Shown piece by piece: positions 16,672 to 25,600 of a DNA stretch of 64,000 nt (the first letter of the stretch is position 1; each line of letters starts with the position of its first letter). The stretch is from Streptomyces olindensis (GTDB lineage Bacteria; Actinomycetota; Actinomycetes; Streptomycetales; Streptomycetaceae), in contig JJOH01000016.1 of NCBI GenBank assembly GCA_000696115.1, positions 124,001-188,000 of the forward strand, written 5' to 3'. Below the pieces are notes generated by a model, which was not told the DNA's origin, did no database searches, and saw nothing but the letters and a program-made list of their open reading frames with translations. The position numbers were made by a program, and so were the translations under genes.

Positions 16672-17499
16672 ATGGGGATACGAGAACAGGCCAGCTGGGC
16701 CAGAGCACGTCTGGGCCGCGGCGGCCCGCCCCTGGACCTCCTCACCGCCCACTTCGATCAGCACACCTACGCCCCCCACGCCCACGACGAGTTCACGGTC
16801 GGCGTCACCGTCGGCGGGGCGGAGGTCATCGCCTACCGGGGCGGGCACATCCACTCCTACCCCGGCTCGATCGTCGTCCTGGAACCCGGCGAGATGCACA
16901 CCGGCGGCCCGGCCGCCACCGACGGCTACGCCTACCAGGCCCTTTACGCCGAACAGGCCCTGCTCACCGACGGCACCCTCGGTGGCCTCCCGCACTTCCG
17001 CGACCCCGTCCTGCACGACCCGGAACTCGCCGCCGCCCTGCGCGCCGCCCACACCGACATCAGCGCCCGCCCCGACCCGCTGGAGGCCGAGTCCCGGCTG
17101 CCCTGGCTGCTCACGGCCCTGGCCCGCCGTCACTCCACGGCCCGGGCGAGTGACGACAGAGTGCCCGGCGCGGACCACATCGCCAGGACCGTCCGCGACC
17201 GCCTCGCGGACGAGATGCTGGACCCGCCCTCCCTGACCGACCTCGCCACCGACCTGGGCCTGTCCCGGTACCAGCTCCTGCGCGCCTTCCGCACCACCAC
17301 CGGCGTGCCGCCGTACGCCTGGCTCGCCCAGCACCGCGTGTCCCGGGCCCGCCGCCTCCTGGAAACCGGCCTGCGCCCCGCCGAGGTCGCCGGCCTCGTC
17401 GGCTTCGCCGACCAGGCGCACCTCACCCGCTGGTTCCGCCGCGTGCTGGGCGTGACCCCGGCGGCGTACCGCAACAGCGTTCAAGACACGACGGGCTGA
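16672..17499 (+). CDS. AraC-family transcriptional regulator
   Basis: A 275-residue regulator. The N-terminal cupin sensor (about 20-110) has the metal/ligand histidines in YAPHAHDEF and an EPGEMHTGGP motif. The C-terminal double helix-turn-helix (about 170-270) has SLTDLATDLGLSRYQLLRAFR and a closing GFADQAHLTRWFRRVLGVTPAAYR. ATG 16672 has a GGGGG stretch seven bases upstream. It ends 19 bases before the EamA transporter gene. Regulators of this kind often control the adjacent exporter. Confidence 0.9.
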   Translation: MGIREQASWARARLGRGGPPLDLLTAHFDQHTYAPHAHDEFTVGVTVGGAEVIAYRGGHIHSYPGSIVVLEPGEMHTGGPAATDGYAYQALYAEQALLTDGTLGGLPHFRDPVLHDPELAAALRAAHTDISARPDPLEAESRLPWLLTALARRHSTARASDDRVPGADHIARTVRDRLADEMLDPPSLTDLATDLGLSRYQLLRAFRTTTGVPPYAWLAQHRVSRARRLLETGLRPAEVAGLVGFADQAHLTRWFRRVLGVTPAAYRNSVQDTTG

Positions 17500-17518
17500 G
17501 ACGGCCGAGACTCGGCGC

Positions 17519-18448
17519 ATGACTGCACGCGGCTGGTTCCTGTTCTCCCTGATGGGAGTCGTCTGGGGCGTCCCCTATCTGCTGATCAAGGTGGCGGTGG
17601 ACGAACTGTCCCCGTCGGCGGTGGTGTTCGCGCGCTGCGCCCTCGGCGCCGCCCTCCTCCTCCCCTTCGCCCTGCGCCAACCGGGCCTGGTACCCACCGT
17701 GCGGACGCACTGGAAGCCGATGCTGGCCTTCGCCGTGATCGAGATCGTCGGCCCCTGGTACACCCTGACCGACGCCGAACGCCACCTCTCCAGCTCCACC
17801 GCGGGCCTGCTGATCGCGGGCGTACCCATCGTCGGCGTCCTCCTCGCCCGCTTCTTCGGCGCGGCCGAGTCGCTGGGCACCCGCCGCATCACCGGCCTCG
17901 GGCTGGGCCTCGCCGGCGTGGGCGTCCTCACCGTCCCGCACCTGACCGGCGGCGACGCCTTCTCGCTGGCGGAGGTCCTGCTGACGGTCGTCGGCTACGC
18001 CACGGCCCCCCTGATCGCCGCCCGCCACCTCAAGGACGTCCCGACGCTGCACCTCATCACGCCCTGCCTGGCGCTGTCGGCCCTGCTCTACGCCCCCGCG
18101 GCCGTCGCCTCCCGCCCCGCGACGCTCCCCTCGCCCGAGACCCTCACCGCCCTCGCGGCCCTCGGCGTCGTCTGCACGGCCATCGCCTTCGTGGCCTTCC
18201 TGGAACTGATCAAGGAGGCCGGCCCGGCCCGCGCGTCGGTCATCACCTACGTCAACCCGGCCGTCGCGGTGGCGGCGGGCGCCGTCTTCCTGGACGAGCA
18301 CCTGGCCCCCACGGTGCTGGCCGCGTTCGCCCTGATCCTGGCCGGCTCGGTCCTGGCCACGGCGGCGGCGCCGGGGCCCACGCCACGCCGGGTACCATGG
18401 TCGACACGGCAGACGAGCCGGGCGGACGGCCGCGTGGAGTCCCCCTGA
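17519..18448 (+). CDS. EamA/DMT-family transporter
   Basis: A 309-residue protein with ten predicted membrane helices in two EamA repeats (about 5-135 and 145-285). WFLFSLMGVVWGVPYLLIKVA opens the first and VITYVNPAVAVAAGAVFLDE marks the second, both typical of drug/metabolite transporters. The substrate is unknown. It probably forms an operon with the AraC gene 19 bases upstream. The last ~13 codons lie inside the RNase P RNA gene, so the hydrophilic tail is partly made of rnpB sequence. Confidence 0.9.
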   Translation: MTARGWFLFSLMGVVWGVPYLLIKVAVDELSPSAVVFARCALGAALLLPFALRQPGLVPTVRTHWKPMLAFAVIEIVGPWYTLTDAERHLSSSTAGLLIAGVPIVGVLLARFFGAAESLGTRRITGLGLGLAGVGVLTVPHLTGGDAFSLAEVLLTVVGYATAPLIAARHLKDVPTLHLITPCLALSALLYAPAAVASRPATLPSPETLTALAALGVVCTAIAFVAFLELIKEAGPARASVITYVNPAVAVAAGAVFLDEHLAPTVLAAFALILAGSVLATAAAPGPTPRRVPWSTRQTSRADGRVESP

Positions 18449-18823
18449 CGGGGAGCTTCCCGAGGAACGTCCGGGCTCCACAGGGCAGGGTGGTGGCTAA
18501 CGGCCACCCGGGGTGACCCGCGGGACAGTGCCACAGAAAGCAAACCGCCCGGCGCTCAGGCGCGGGGTAAGGGTGAAACGGTGGTGTAAGAGACCACCAG
18601 TGCCTGGGGTGACCCAGGCAGCTAGGTAAACCCCACCCGGAGCAAGGTCAAGAGGAAACACCCCGGTGTTTCTGCGCGGACGTTCGAGGGCTGCCCGCCC
18701 GAGTCCGCGGGTAGACCGCACGAGGCCGGCGGCAACGCCGGCCCTAGATGGATGGCCGTCGCCCGGGGCTCCGCGAGGAACCCCGGGAACAGAACCCGGC
18801 GTACAGCCCGACTCGTCTGCCGC
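18409..18823 (+). ncRNA. rnpB: RNase P RNA, bacterial class A
   Basis: This is the catalytic RNA of RNase P, which matures tRNA 5' ends. Helix P1 is formed by GGCAGACGAG (18409-18418) with CTCGTCTGCC (18812-18821). The universal P4 strands are GAGGAACGTCCGGGCTC near 18462 and ACAGAACCCGGC near 18790. The J-regions GGTAAGGGTGAAACGGTGG, GTGTAAGAGACCACCAG and AGGTAAACCCC are all present. The length of ~415 nt fits actinobacterial class A RNAs. The ends are set by P1 pairing and may be off by a few bases. The 5' 40 bases overlap the EamA coding region. Confidence 0.95.
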
Positions 18824-18839
18824 TCCGCGTGCTGGGATC

Positions 18840-21299
18840 TCAGGGCGGCGCGGCCCCCGGGAGGGGCTGTGCGCACCAGATCGTCTTGCCGTTGGTGGTG
18901 TGCCGGGTGCCCCAGCCCTGGGTGAGCTGGGCGACGAGCAACAGGCCCCGGCCGCCCTCGTCGAAGGCGCGGGCCCGGCGCAGGTGCGGAGCGGTGTTGC
19001 TGGCGTCGGTGACCTCGCAGATCAGGGAGCTGTCGCGGATCAGCCGCAGTCTGATCGGTGGTTCGCCGTATCTGATGGCGTTGGTGACCAGTTCGCTGAC
19101 GACCAGCTCGGTGACGAAGGACGCCTCCTCCAGGCCCCAGGCGTCCACCTGGTCGAGGGCGAACTTCCTGGCGCGCGGCACCTGCGCGGTGTCGGGCTCG
19201 ACGTACCAGTCGGCGACGTGGTGGGGATCCAGCGCGTGTGTGCGAGCGAGCAGCAGGGCGGCGTCGTCGGTGCGGCGCTCGGGGAGCATGGCGTCCGTCA
19301 CCGTGTCGCACAGGGCCTCCAGCGAGGGGGCCGAGTGGTTCAGTACCTGTTGCAGCGCGGCGATCCGCTCGTCGATGTCGTACTCGCGGTCCTCCAGCAG
19401 CCCGTCGGTGAAGAGGGCGAGCAGGCTGCCCTCCGGGAGTTCCGACTCGGTGGCCTCGAACGGCAGCCCGCCGATGCCGAGCGGCGGTCCGGGTTGTGTG
19501 GTCACCGGGGCCCTGGTGCCGTCCGGGTGGATGATCAGCGGCAGGGGGTGGCCCGCGCTCGCCAGCGTGAAGCGCCGGGAGACCGGGTCGTAGACGGTGT
19601 AGAGGCAGGTGGCCCCGGACTCGCCGGTCGGCTGGAAGTGGCCGGTGGGCTGGAGGTCGCTGGCGAGGTGGAGGACCAGGTCGTCCAGGTGGGTCAGCAG
19701 CTCGTCCGGCGGCAGGTCGACGTCGGCGAGGGTGCGGACCGCCGTGCGCAGCCGGCCCATGCTCGCCGAGGCGTGCAGGCCGTGGCCGACGACATCGCCG
19801 ACGACCAGGGCGACCCGGGCGCCGGACAGCGGAATGACGTCGAACCAGTCACCGCCCACTTCCGCGCCGGTCCCGCCGGGCAGGTAGCGGGACGCCACCT
19901 CGACCGCCTCCTGGTTCGGCAGCCCCTGCGGCAGCAGGCTGCGTTGCAGGGTCAGCGCGGTCGTGCGCTCGCGCGAGTACCGGCGGGCGTTGTCGATGGC
20001 GACGGCCGCCTTGGCGGTCAGCTCCTCGGCGAGGATCAGGTCGTCGGCGGTGAAGGCCTCCGGCCGTTCCAGGCGGGAGAAGGTGACCACGCCGAGCAGC
20101 GCGCCGCGGGCCCGGAGCGGCACGGTGATCCGGCCGGTCAGTCCTTCCGCGGCGAGGGACCCGTCGATCAAGGGGTTGCCGGGCGGCCAGTGGGCCGGGT
20201 CGGCGGCGAGGCCCGGGCCGAAGGCCCACTCGCCGCCCTGGCCGGGTCCGGCGGCGAGCTCGACCGTGGACCTGCCGGTGGTCATGCAGCGGGCGGCGAC
20301 GGAACCGGGAGTGTGGCTGACGTGTGGGGTGGCCCCGGGGGCCGGGTCGGTGTCCTCCTTCGCGCTGTGCTGGGCGGCACGGCTGAGCGTGATCGTCTCG
20401 CCGGGGGCGAACGCGGACGCGGAGGGCGGTTCCTCTCCGCGCAGCACCTCGTCGAAGAGATCCACGCTGACGAGGTCGGCGAAACCCGGCACCGGAGTGC
20501 CGGCCAGTTCGTGCGCGGTACCGATCACGTCGAGTGTCCGGCCGATGCCGCCGCTCGCCTGGTTGAGGATGAGCAGGCGCTGCCGGGCCCAGTACTCGGC
20601 GCTCATGTCGAATCCCCAGTTGGCGATCGCGCGGACCCTGCCCTCGCCGTCCCGTACGGGCCAGATGCTGGTGGCCCAGGCGTTGGCGTAGTCGCTGCCG
20701 CGGGGACGGAAGACGGTGATGAGACGCGCGGGCTCGCCCGTCCGCGCCACCTCGGCGAGCTTGTCGGTGTAGGGCTTGTCGTCCCGCTCGGGGAACAGCG
20801 TGCGGTCGAATTCGGGGAGCACCTCGCGGTACTTCCTGCCGAGCACCTGTTCCTCGGAGTGCGCTATCACCCGGCCCGAGCTGGCGTTGATCCACTGGAA
20901 CCGCAGCTCAGGGTCGTAGACGCCCAGCGCGAAGGGGCACTGCTCGAAGGCCCGGTCGGCGATCACGGGGCGGCGTCCCCAGCGCTGCACGGTCACCACG
21001 TGACCCAGTGCCCGCCCGTCGGGGCCCGTCAGCGGGTGAGCCGCCACCACGGCGTCCACCGTGGAACCGTCCCGGTGGCGCAGCGGGATGAACCCCGAGG
21101 GGTCGGGGCCGGCGCCGTACCCCTCGGGGAAGCCGGGTGGCGGGGGATCGACCAGCAGCTCGGTCACCGGGCGGCCGACGGTGTCCTCGGCCGTCCAGCC
21201 CAGCAGCAGCCGGCCGCCCTCGCTCCAGCCGCTCACCACGCCGTCCGGGCCCACCACGACGACGGCAGTGGGGGAGTCCTGCTTGCCGGCCATCTCCAC
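18840..21299 (-). CDS. PAS-GAF-PP2C (SpoIIE)-HATPase signalling phosphatase
   Basis: An 819-residue cytoplasmic signalling protein. It has a PAS domain (about 5-105), a second PAS (about 115-230) and a GAF domain (about 245-440). The PP2C/SpoIIE phosphatase domain follows (about 465-680: GGDWFDVIPL, GDVVGHGLHASASMGRLR, TLASAGHPLPL, FTDGLLEDR). A C-terminal anti-sigma-type HATPase (about 690-810: LVVSELVTNAIRYG, EGGRGLLLVAQL) completes it. This is the classic streptomycete RsbU/RsbW fusion that controls anti-sigma-factor antagonists. GTG 21299 follows GGAGG by eight bases; ATG 21293 is an in-frame alternative. It converges on rnpB, leaving 16 bases between. Confidence 0.92.
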   Translation of the reverse strand: MEMAGKQDSPTAVVVVGPDGVVSGWSEGGRLLLGWTAEDTVGRPVTELLVDPPPPGFPEGYGAGPDPSGFIPLRHRDGSTVDAVVAAHPLTGPDGRALGHVVTVQRWGRRPVIADRAFEQCPFALGVYDPELRFQWINASSGRVIAHSEEQVLGRKYREVLPEFDRTLFPERDDKPYTDKLAEVARTGEPARLITVFRPRGSDYANAWATSIWPVRDGEGRVRAIANWGFDMSAEYWARQRLLILNQASGGIGRTLDVIGTAHELAGTPVPGFADLVSVDLFDEVLRGEEPPSASAFAPGETITLSRAAQHSAKEDTDPAPGATPHVSHTPGSVAARCMTTGRSTVELAAGPGQGGEWAFGPGLAADPAHWPPGNPLIDGSLAAEGLTGRITVPLRARGALLGVVTFSRLERPEAFTADDLILAEELTAKAAVAIDNARRYSRERTTALTLQRSLLPQGLPNQEAVEVASRYLPGGTGAEVGGDWFDVIPLSGARVALVVGDVVGHGLHASASMGRLRTAVRTLADVDLPPDELLTHLDDLVLHLASDLQPTGHFQPTGESGATCLYTVYDPVSRRFTLASAGHPLPLIIHPDGTRAPVTTQPGPPLGIGGLPFEATESELPEGSLLALFTDGLLEDREYDIDERIAALQQVLNHSAPSLEALCDTVTDAMLPERRTDDAALLLARTHALDPHHVADWYVEPDTAQVPRARKFALDQVDAWGLEEASFVTELVVSELVTNAIRYGEPPIRLRLIRDSSLICEVTDASNTAPHLRRARAFDEGGRGLLLVAQLTQGWGTRHTTNGKTIWCAQPLPGAAPP

Positions 21300-21423
21300 G
21301 CGCCACGCCTCCGTCCGGACGGCCGTGCCCCTCGGGGCCGGATTCCAGCGGTTGCTTCCAGCGTAGATCGGCCCCCGCTCCCCGGCGCCCCGGCCGGTGC
21401 GTGGCCGGAGGAGCCGCCCTCGC

Positions 21424-22389
21424 TCAGTAGCCGTAGATCATCTTGTAGGCGACCTCCGGGAGGAACTGCCCGGCCGAGGAGCCGGCTCCGACGCCGCAGT
21501 TGCCGTCGGACTCGCCCGGCACCTTGATCCACAGGAGCATCTCGGCGCCTCCGCCCAGCTGGGTGGGGGTGCCGATACGGCGGCCTGAAGGGTTGCACCA
21601 CTGGCCGTTGGAGCCGTTGCCGTTGCGGCTGGTGTCCACGACGAACGGCTTGGTGTAGCCGTACCGGGCACTGAGTTCCCTGTTGACGGCGGCGCCGTAC
21701 GCGGTGTTCTCGGCCGTGGTCAGGTAGTTGGAGACGTTGAGCGAGAAACCGCGGGCCTGCCGGAGGCCGGCTCCGTGGAGGCGCTGGGCCATGGTCGCCG
21801 CGCTCGCCCAGGCCGGGTTGCCGGCGTCGAGGTAGACCCAGGTGTTCGGGGCCTGACGGTTGAACTCGGCGAGCGCGCCGGTGAGCATGCCCCTGCGTTC
21901 GTCGATCTGGGCCTGGGTCATGCAGCCGTAGTCCCCGAGGGAGTCCGGTTCGAGGACGACGACGGCCGGGCGGCCCGCGATCCCGCCCGCGAACTGGGCG
22001 ATCCAGTTCGCGTAGGCGGACGGCGAGGACGCTCCGCCCGCCGAGTGCCCGCCGCAGTAGTCGCGGTTGTAGATGTTGTAGGCGACGAGGACGGGCAGCT
22101 TGTCCCGGGCGTCCGCGGCGCCCACGTACGCGCCGGTGGCGGTGCCGATGGTGCCGCTCCAGGAGCCGAACCAGCGGGCCGTCGGGGTGTTGGCGATGGA
22201 GGCGTTGATCGCGGATGCCCGGCCGTCGCCGGGGTTGGCGGCGACCCACCGCTTCGCACTGGAGTCGGGGTCCGCGTAGAACCCGTTGGTCATGGTCGTC
22301 GGGTCGGCCGCGTGGGCGGACGGGGCGGCGGTGAGCAGGAGCGGCAACGAGGAGAGTGCCGCCGCCAGGGCGAGGAGTCTGCGGCGCAT
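21424..22389 (-). CDS. Secreted glycoside hydrolase family 6 cellulase, no binding module
   Basis: A 321-residue secreted cellulase that hydrolyses beta-1,4-glucan. The signal peptide is MRRRLLALAA...AHA, with cleavage near residue 28. The GH6 domain has the RDY catalytic-acid region in YNIYNRDYCGG, the second signature VVVLEPDSLG, and the late DTSRNGNG and WIKVPGESDG substrate loops. The short chain suits an endoglucanase and carries no carbohydrate-binding module or linker. ATG 22389 gives a complete signal peptide. A CebR-type box lies 54 bases upstream and a promoter about 160 bases upstream, so induction by cellobiose/cellotriose is likely. Confidence 0.92.
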   Translation of the reverse strand: MRRRLLALAAALSSLPLLLTAAPSAHAADPTTMTNGFYADPDSSAKRWVAANPGDGRASAINASIANTPTARWFGSWSGTIGTATGAYVGAADARDKLPVLVAYNIYNRDYCGGHSAGGASSPSAYANWIAQFAGGIAGRPAVVVLEPDSLGDYGCMTQAQIDERRGMLTGALAEFNRQAPNTWVYLDAGNPAWASAATMAQRLHGAGLRQARGFSLNVSNYLTTAENTAYGAAVNRELSARYGYTKPFVVDTSRNGNGSNGQWCNPSGRRIGTPTQLGGGAEMLLWIKVPGESDGNCGVGAGSSAGQFLPEVAYKMIYGY

Positions 22390-22443
22390 GACGGGTACCT
22401 CGGCTTTCTGACAGGGGTGCGTCCGAAGGTCGGTGAGTGGGAC

Positions 22444-22455
22444 GGGAGCGCTCCC
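22444..22455. promoter_or_regulatory. CebR-type operator of the cellulase gene
   Basis: GGGAGCGCTCCC is a perfect 12-bp palindrome; with flanks it matches 13 of 14 bases of TGGGAGCGCTCCCA, the known site of the cellobiose-responsive LacI-family repressor CebR. It lies in the 5' untranslated region of the cellulase, downstream of the promoter at 22551-22578. No cebR gene is in the window. Confidence 0.8.
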
Positions 22456-22550
22456 ATGAGAAGCGCTCCTCGCGCACGGTCGGTCAGAGTCGGTCGGGGA
22501 TTGATGGGTCCATGACACGCTCAGGGCGGTCGAGTGCCCGGGCAACCTGG

Positions 22551-22578
22551 ATGATAGGAGGCCCGGGGTACCCGTCAA
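22551..22578 (-). promoter_or_regulatory. Candidate promoter of the cellulase gene
   Basis: On the minus strand TTGACG (22578-22573) and TATCAT (22556-22551) are 16 bases apart. Transcription would start near 22544 and give a leader of about 155 bases containing the CebR box. It is placed just after the terminator of the upstream megasynthase gene. Confidence 0.5.
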
Positions 22579-22598
22579 TACCTCTCGCATTATTCGGT

Positions 22599-22625
22599 CT
22601 GGCCCTCGAAACATTCGAGGGCCAG
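22599..22625 (-). terminator. Hairpin terminator after the PKS-NRPS gene
   Basis: A perfect 12-bp stem (22599-22610 with 22614-22625) around a three-base loop begins nine bases after the megasynthase stop codon. The following sequence on the minus strand is comparatively AT-rich (GAATAATG). It separates the biosynthetic locus from the cellulase promoter. Confidence 0.75.
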
Positions 22626-22633
22626 GACCGCGC

Positions 22634-25600
22634 CTACCGGCTGGGGGAGGCCGTCACTTCCCTCAGCACCTGTGTGAAGGACCGGCCCCACTCCGCCGCC
22701 GTCTCCGCCCTGAACAGGTCCGTCGAGTACTCGAACGTCACCGTGATGGTGTCCGCCTCGGGGGCGATCACCACGTAGAGCTCGTTGCGGGCGACGCCCT
22801 CGGCGGGGAGGGCCCGGACGGTCGTCCGGGTGTCCTGGAGGTTCAGGGTGGGGGGCTCTGTGGTGATGACCGTGAACAGGACCGTCGGGAACAGGGAGTC
22901 CGCCAGGTCGGGTGCGACCAGGGAGACCACGTCCGTCAGGGGGAGTTCCTGGTGGTCCAGGGCCGTGAAGAGGGTGGTGCTCAGTTGGTCGACGAGGGCG
23001 GGGAAGGAGTCGGCCTCGGACAGGCGGGCGCGCAGCAGTACGGCGTCGCCCAGGATGCCGACGATGTCCGAGCGGTCGTGGCGGATTCGGTTCGCGCTGG
23101 ACGCGGCCAGGACGATGTCGCTCTGGCCGCCGCACAGGGTGCCCAGCCAGGTGGCGAACGTGGCCGCCAGGACCGTGTAGGGCGTGGTGCCGAGGCGGGT
23201 CGCCGTGGCGGTGAGGCGGGCCGGGGTGTCGTCGTCGATCGTCCAGGTGTGCAGGGCGCCGCGGCCGGACAGGGCGCGGGGACGGGGGTGGTCGTAGGGG
23301 AGGGGCGGGCGCAGGGGGATGCCGTCCAGTTCCGTGCGCCAGAAGTGTTCCAGGGTTTTCCGGCGGTCGTCCGGCAGGGCGTGCTCCGCGCGGGCGAAGT
23401 CGGTGAACTGGGCTGTGGGGGCGGGGAGTCGCGGGGGCGTGCCGGTTCGGTGCGCGTGGTACAGGTCCGCCAGGTCGCGCCTGATGATGCCCAGGGACCA
23501 GCCGTCGCAGACCGCGTGGTGGAAGACCGTGACCAGGACCCAGCGGTCCGGTGCGACGCGCGCCAGACCGAAACGGAACAGGGGCGGCTGGTCCATCGTG
23601 AACGGGACGGACACCTGCTCGCGGCACCAGCGGTCCAAGGCCTCCTCCGGGTCGCCGGCGTGCGCACGGAGGTCGCTCACCGGCAGGGACACGGGGACTT
23701 CGGCCAGCACCTCGACCTCGTACCGTCCGTCCTGCCGGCGCACCGGCCTGCCGCGCAGCGCGTGATGGCGTGCCACCAGGTCCGTGAGCGCCCGGTGCAG
23801 GGCGCCGGGGTCCAGGTCGCCGTGCAGGTCCACGCGGTGGGCGATGTTGTAGACGCTCGGGTCGGCGAGCGCGTGGTGGCGGCGCCACAGACGGCGCAGG
23901 GTGGACGGCATCGGAGCGGTGTCCACGACCCGGGCGCGGTTGGCGATGCCCCGGATCGTCGGGTCCAGGAAGAACTCCGCCATCGTGAGGTCGACGTCCG
24001 CCGCCTCCCGCATCCGGTTCAGCAGCCTGATCGCGCTGAGCGAGTGGCCGCCGAGTTCGAAGAACGGTGTCGTGACCGGGACCGGCCGGGTGTCCAGTTC
24101 CTCGCACCACAGGTCGTGCAGGGTCCGTTCCAGGGCCGTCGCCGGCTCCGATCGTGAGGGCTCCGCCGAGCCGTCCGAGTCGTCCCCGGGTTCCGGCAGG
24201 GCCGTGCGGTCCAGCTTGCCCGAGGCGTTCACCGGGAGACGGTCCAGGGTCACCCAGCGGCGGGGGACCAGGTGGTCGGGGAGCCGGGCCGTCAGCGCGG
24301 CGCGGACAGCGGGTCCGGACGTGCCGTCGTCCAGGACCACGTACGCCACCAGCTCGGTGTCGCCGTGGCGGTCGCGGCGCGGGAGCACCGCCGCGTCCCG
24401 GACGGCCGGCAGTGCCGTCAACGCCGCCTGGACCTCGCCCGGCTCCACCCGGTGGCCGCGGACCTTGACCTGGTCGTCGGCCCGGCCCCGGTACTCCAGG
24501 GTGCCGTCCGTACGCCAGCGGCCCAGGTCGCCCGTGCGGTACAGCACCCCGCCCTCGCCGTCGTCGAGGAACGCGGCGGCCGACTCGGCGGGGCGCTCGT
24601 GGTAGCCGTGCGCCACCGGTACGCCGCCCACGTGGATCTCGCCGACCGCTCCGACCGGCACCGGCCGGCCCGTGCCGTCCAGGAGGCGGATCCGGGCTCC
24701 CGGCACCGGCGTGCCGATCGGGGGCCACTCCTCACCGGCCGGATCGACGCGGTGGGACGTGACGATGATCGACGTCTCCGTGGGGCCGTACTGGTTGTGG
24801 AGCGCGCAGTGCGGGTGCGTGCTGAGGAAGCGGCGGAAGGCCGGCGTGAGCTGCAGGGCCTCGCCCGCCGAGAACAGCTCGCGCAGGGACGGCAGTTCGG
24901 GGGCCGTCTCCATCAGGTACTTCAGCGGCGTGCAGGGCATGAAGAGCCGCTGCACCTCATGGCGGCGTACCGTCTCGGCCACCGCCGCCGGGTCGTGCCG
25001 TACGGCGTCGTCGACGAGGACGAGTGCCGCCCCCGAGGCGAGCGTCGTGAAGATCTCCTGGACGCTCACGTCGAACGCAGGGGATGTCCACTGGAGGGTG
25101 CGCAGCGCCGGGTGGCGGCTCAGGTGCTGCCGGACCAGGTTCCCCGGGCCCCGGTGGGGTACGACGACGCCCTTCGGCCGGCCGGTGGAGCCCGAGGTGT
25201 GGATGCAGTAGGCCGGGTCCTGCGGGCCGGCGCCGTCCGCGAGCGGGGTCGACGGGAGGGTGTCGTCCACCGACTCCACGAGCTGGACGGGGAGTTCGAG
25301 GTCCGGGCGGTCCGTGGCCTCGGAGGTGAGGAGGAGTACCGGTTTCGTGTCGGCGAGGAGCAGGGAAAGGCGCGGGGCGGGCAGGGACGGGTCCAGCGGG
25401 ACGTAGGCCGCTCCCGTCTTGAGCACCGCCAGCAGGGCCGTGATCAGTCGCGGGCCCCGGGGCAGCAGGACCGCCACGCGCTGTCCGCGGTGCGCGCCGC
25501 GGGTGCGGAGCAGGTGCGCCAGGCGGTTGGCCGCCGCGTCCAACTCCGCGTAGGACACCCGGCCCTCGTCGCCGAGGAGCGCCACGGCGTCCGGCGTGCG

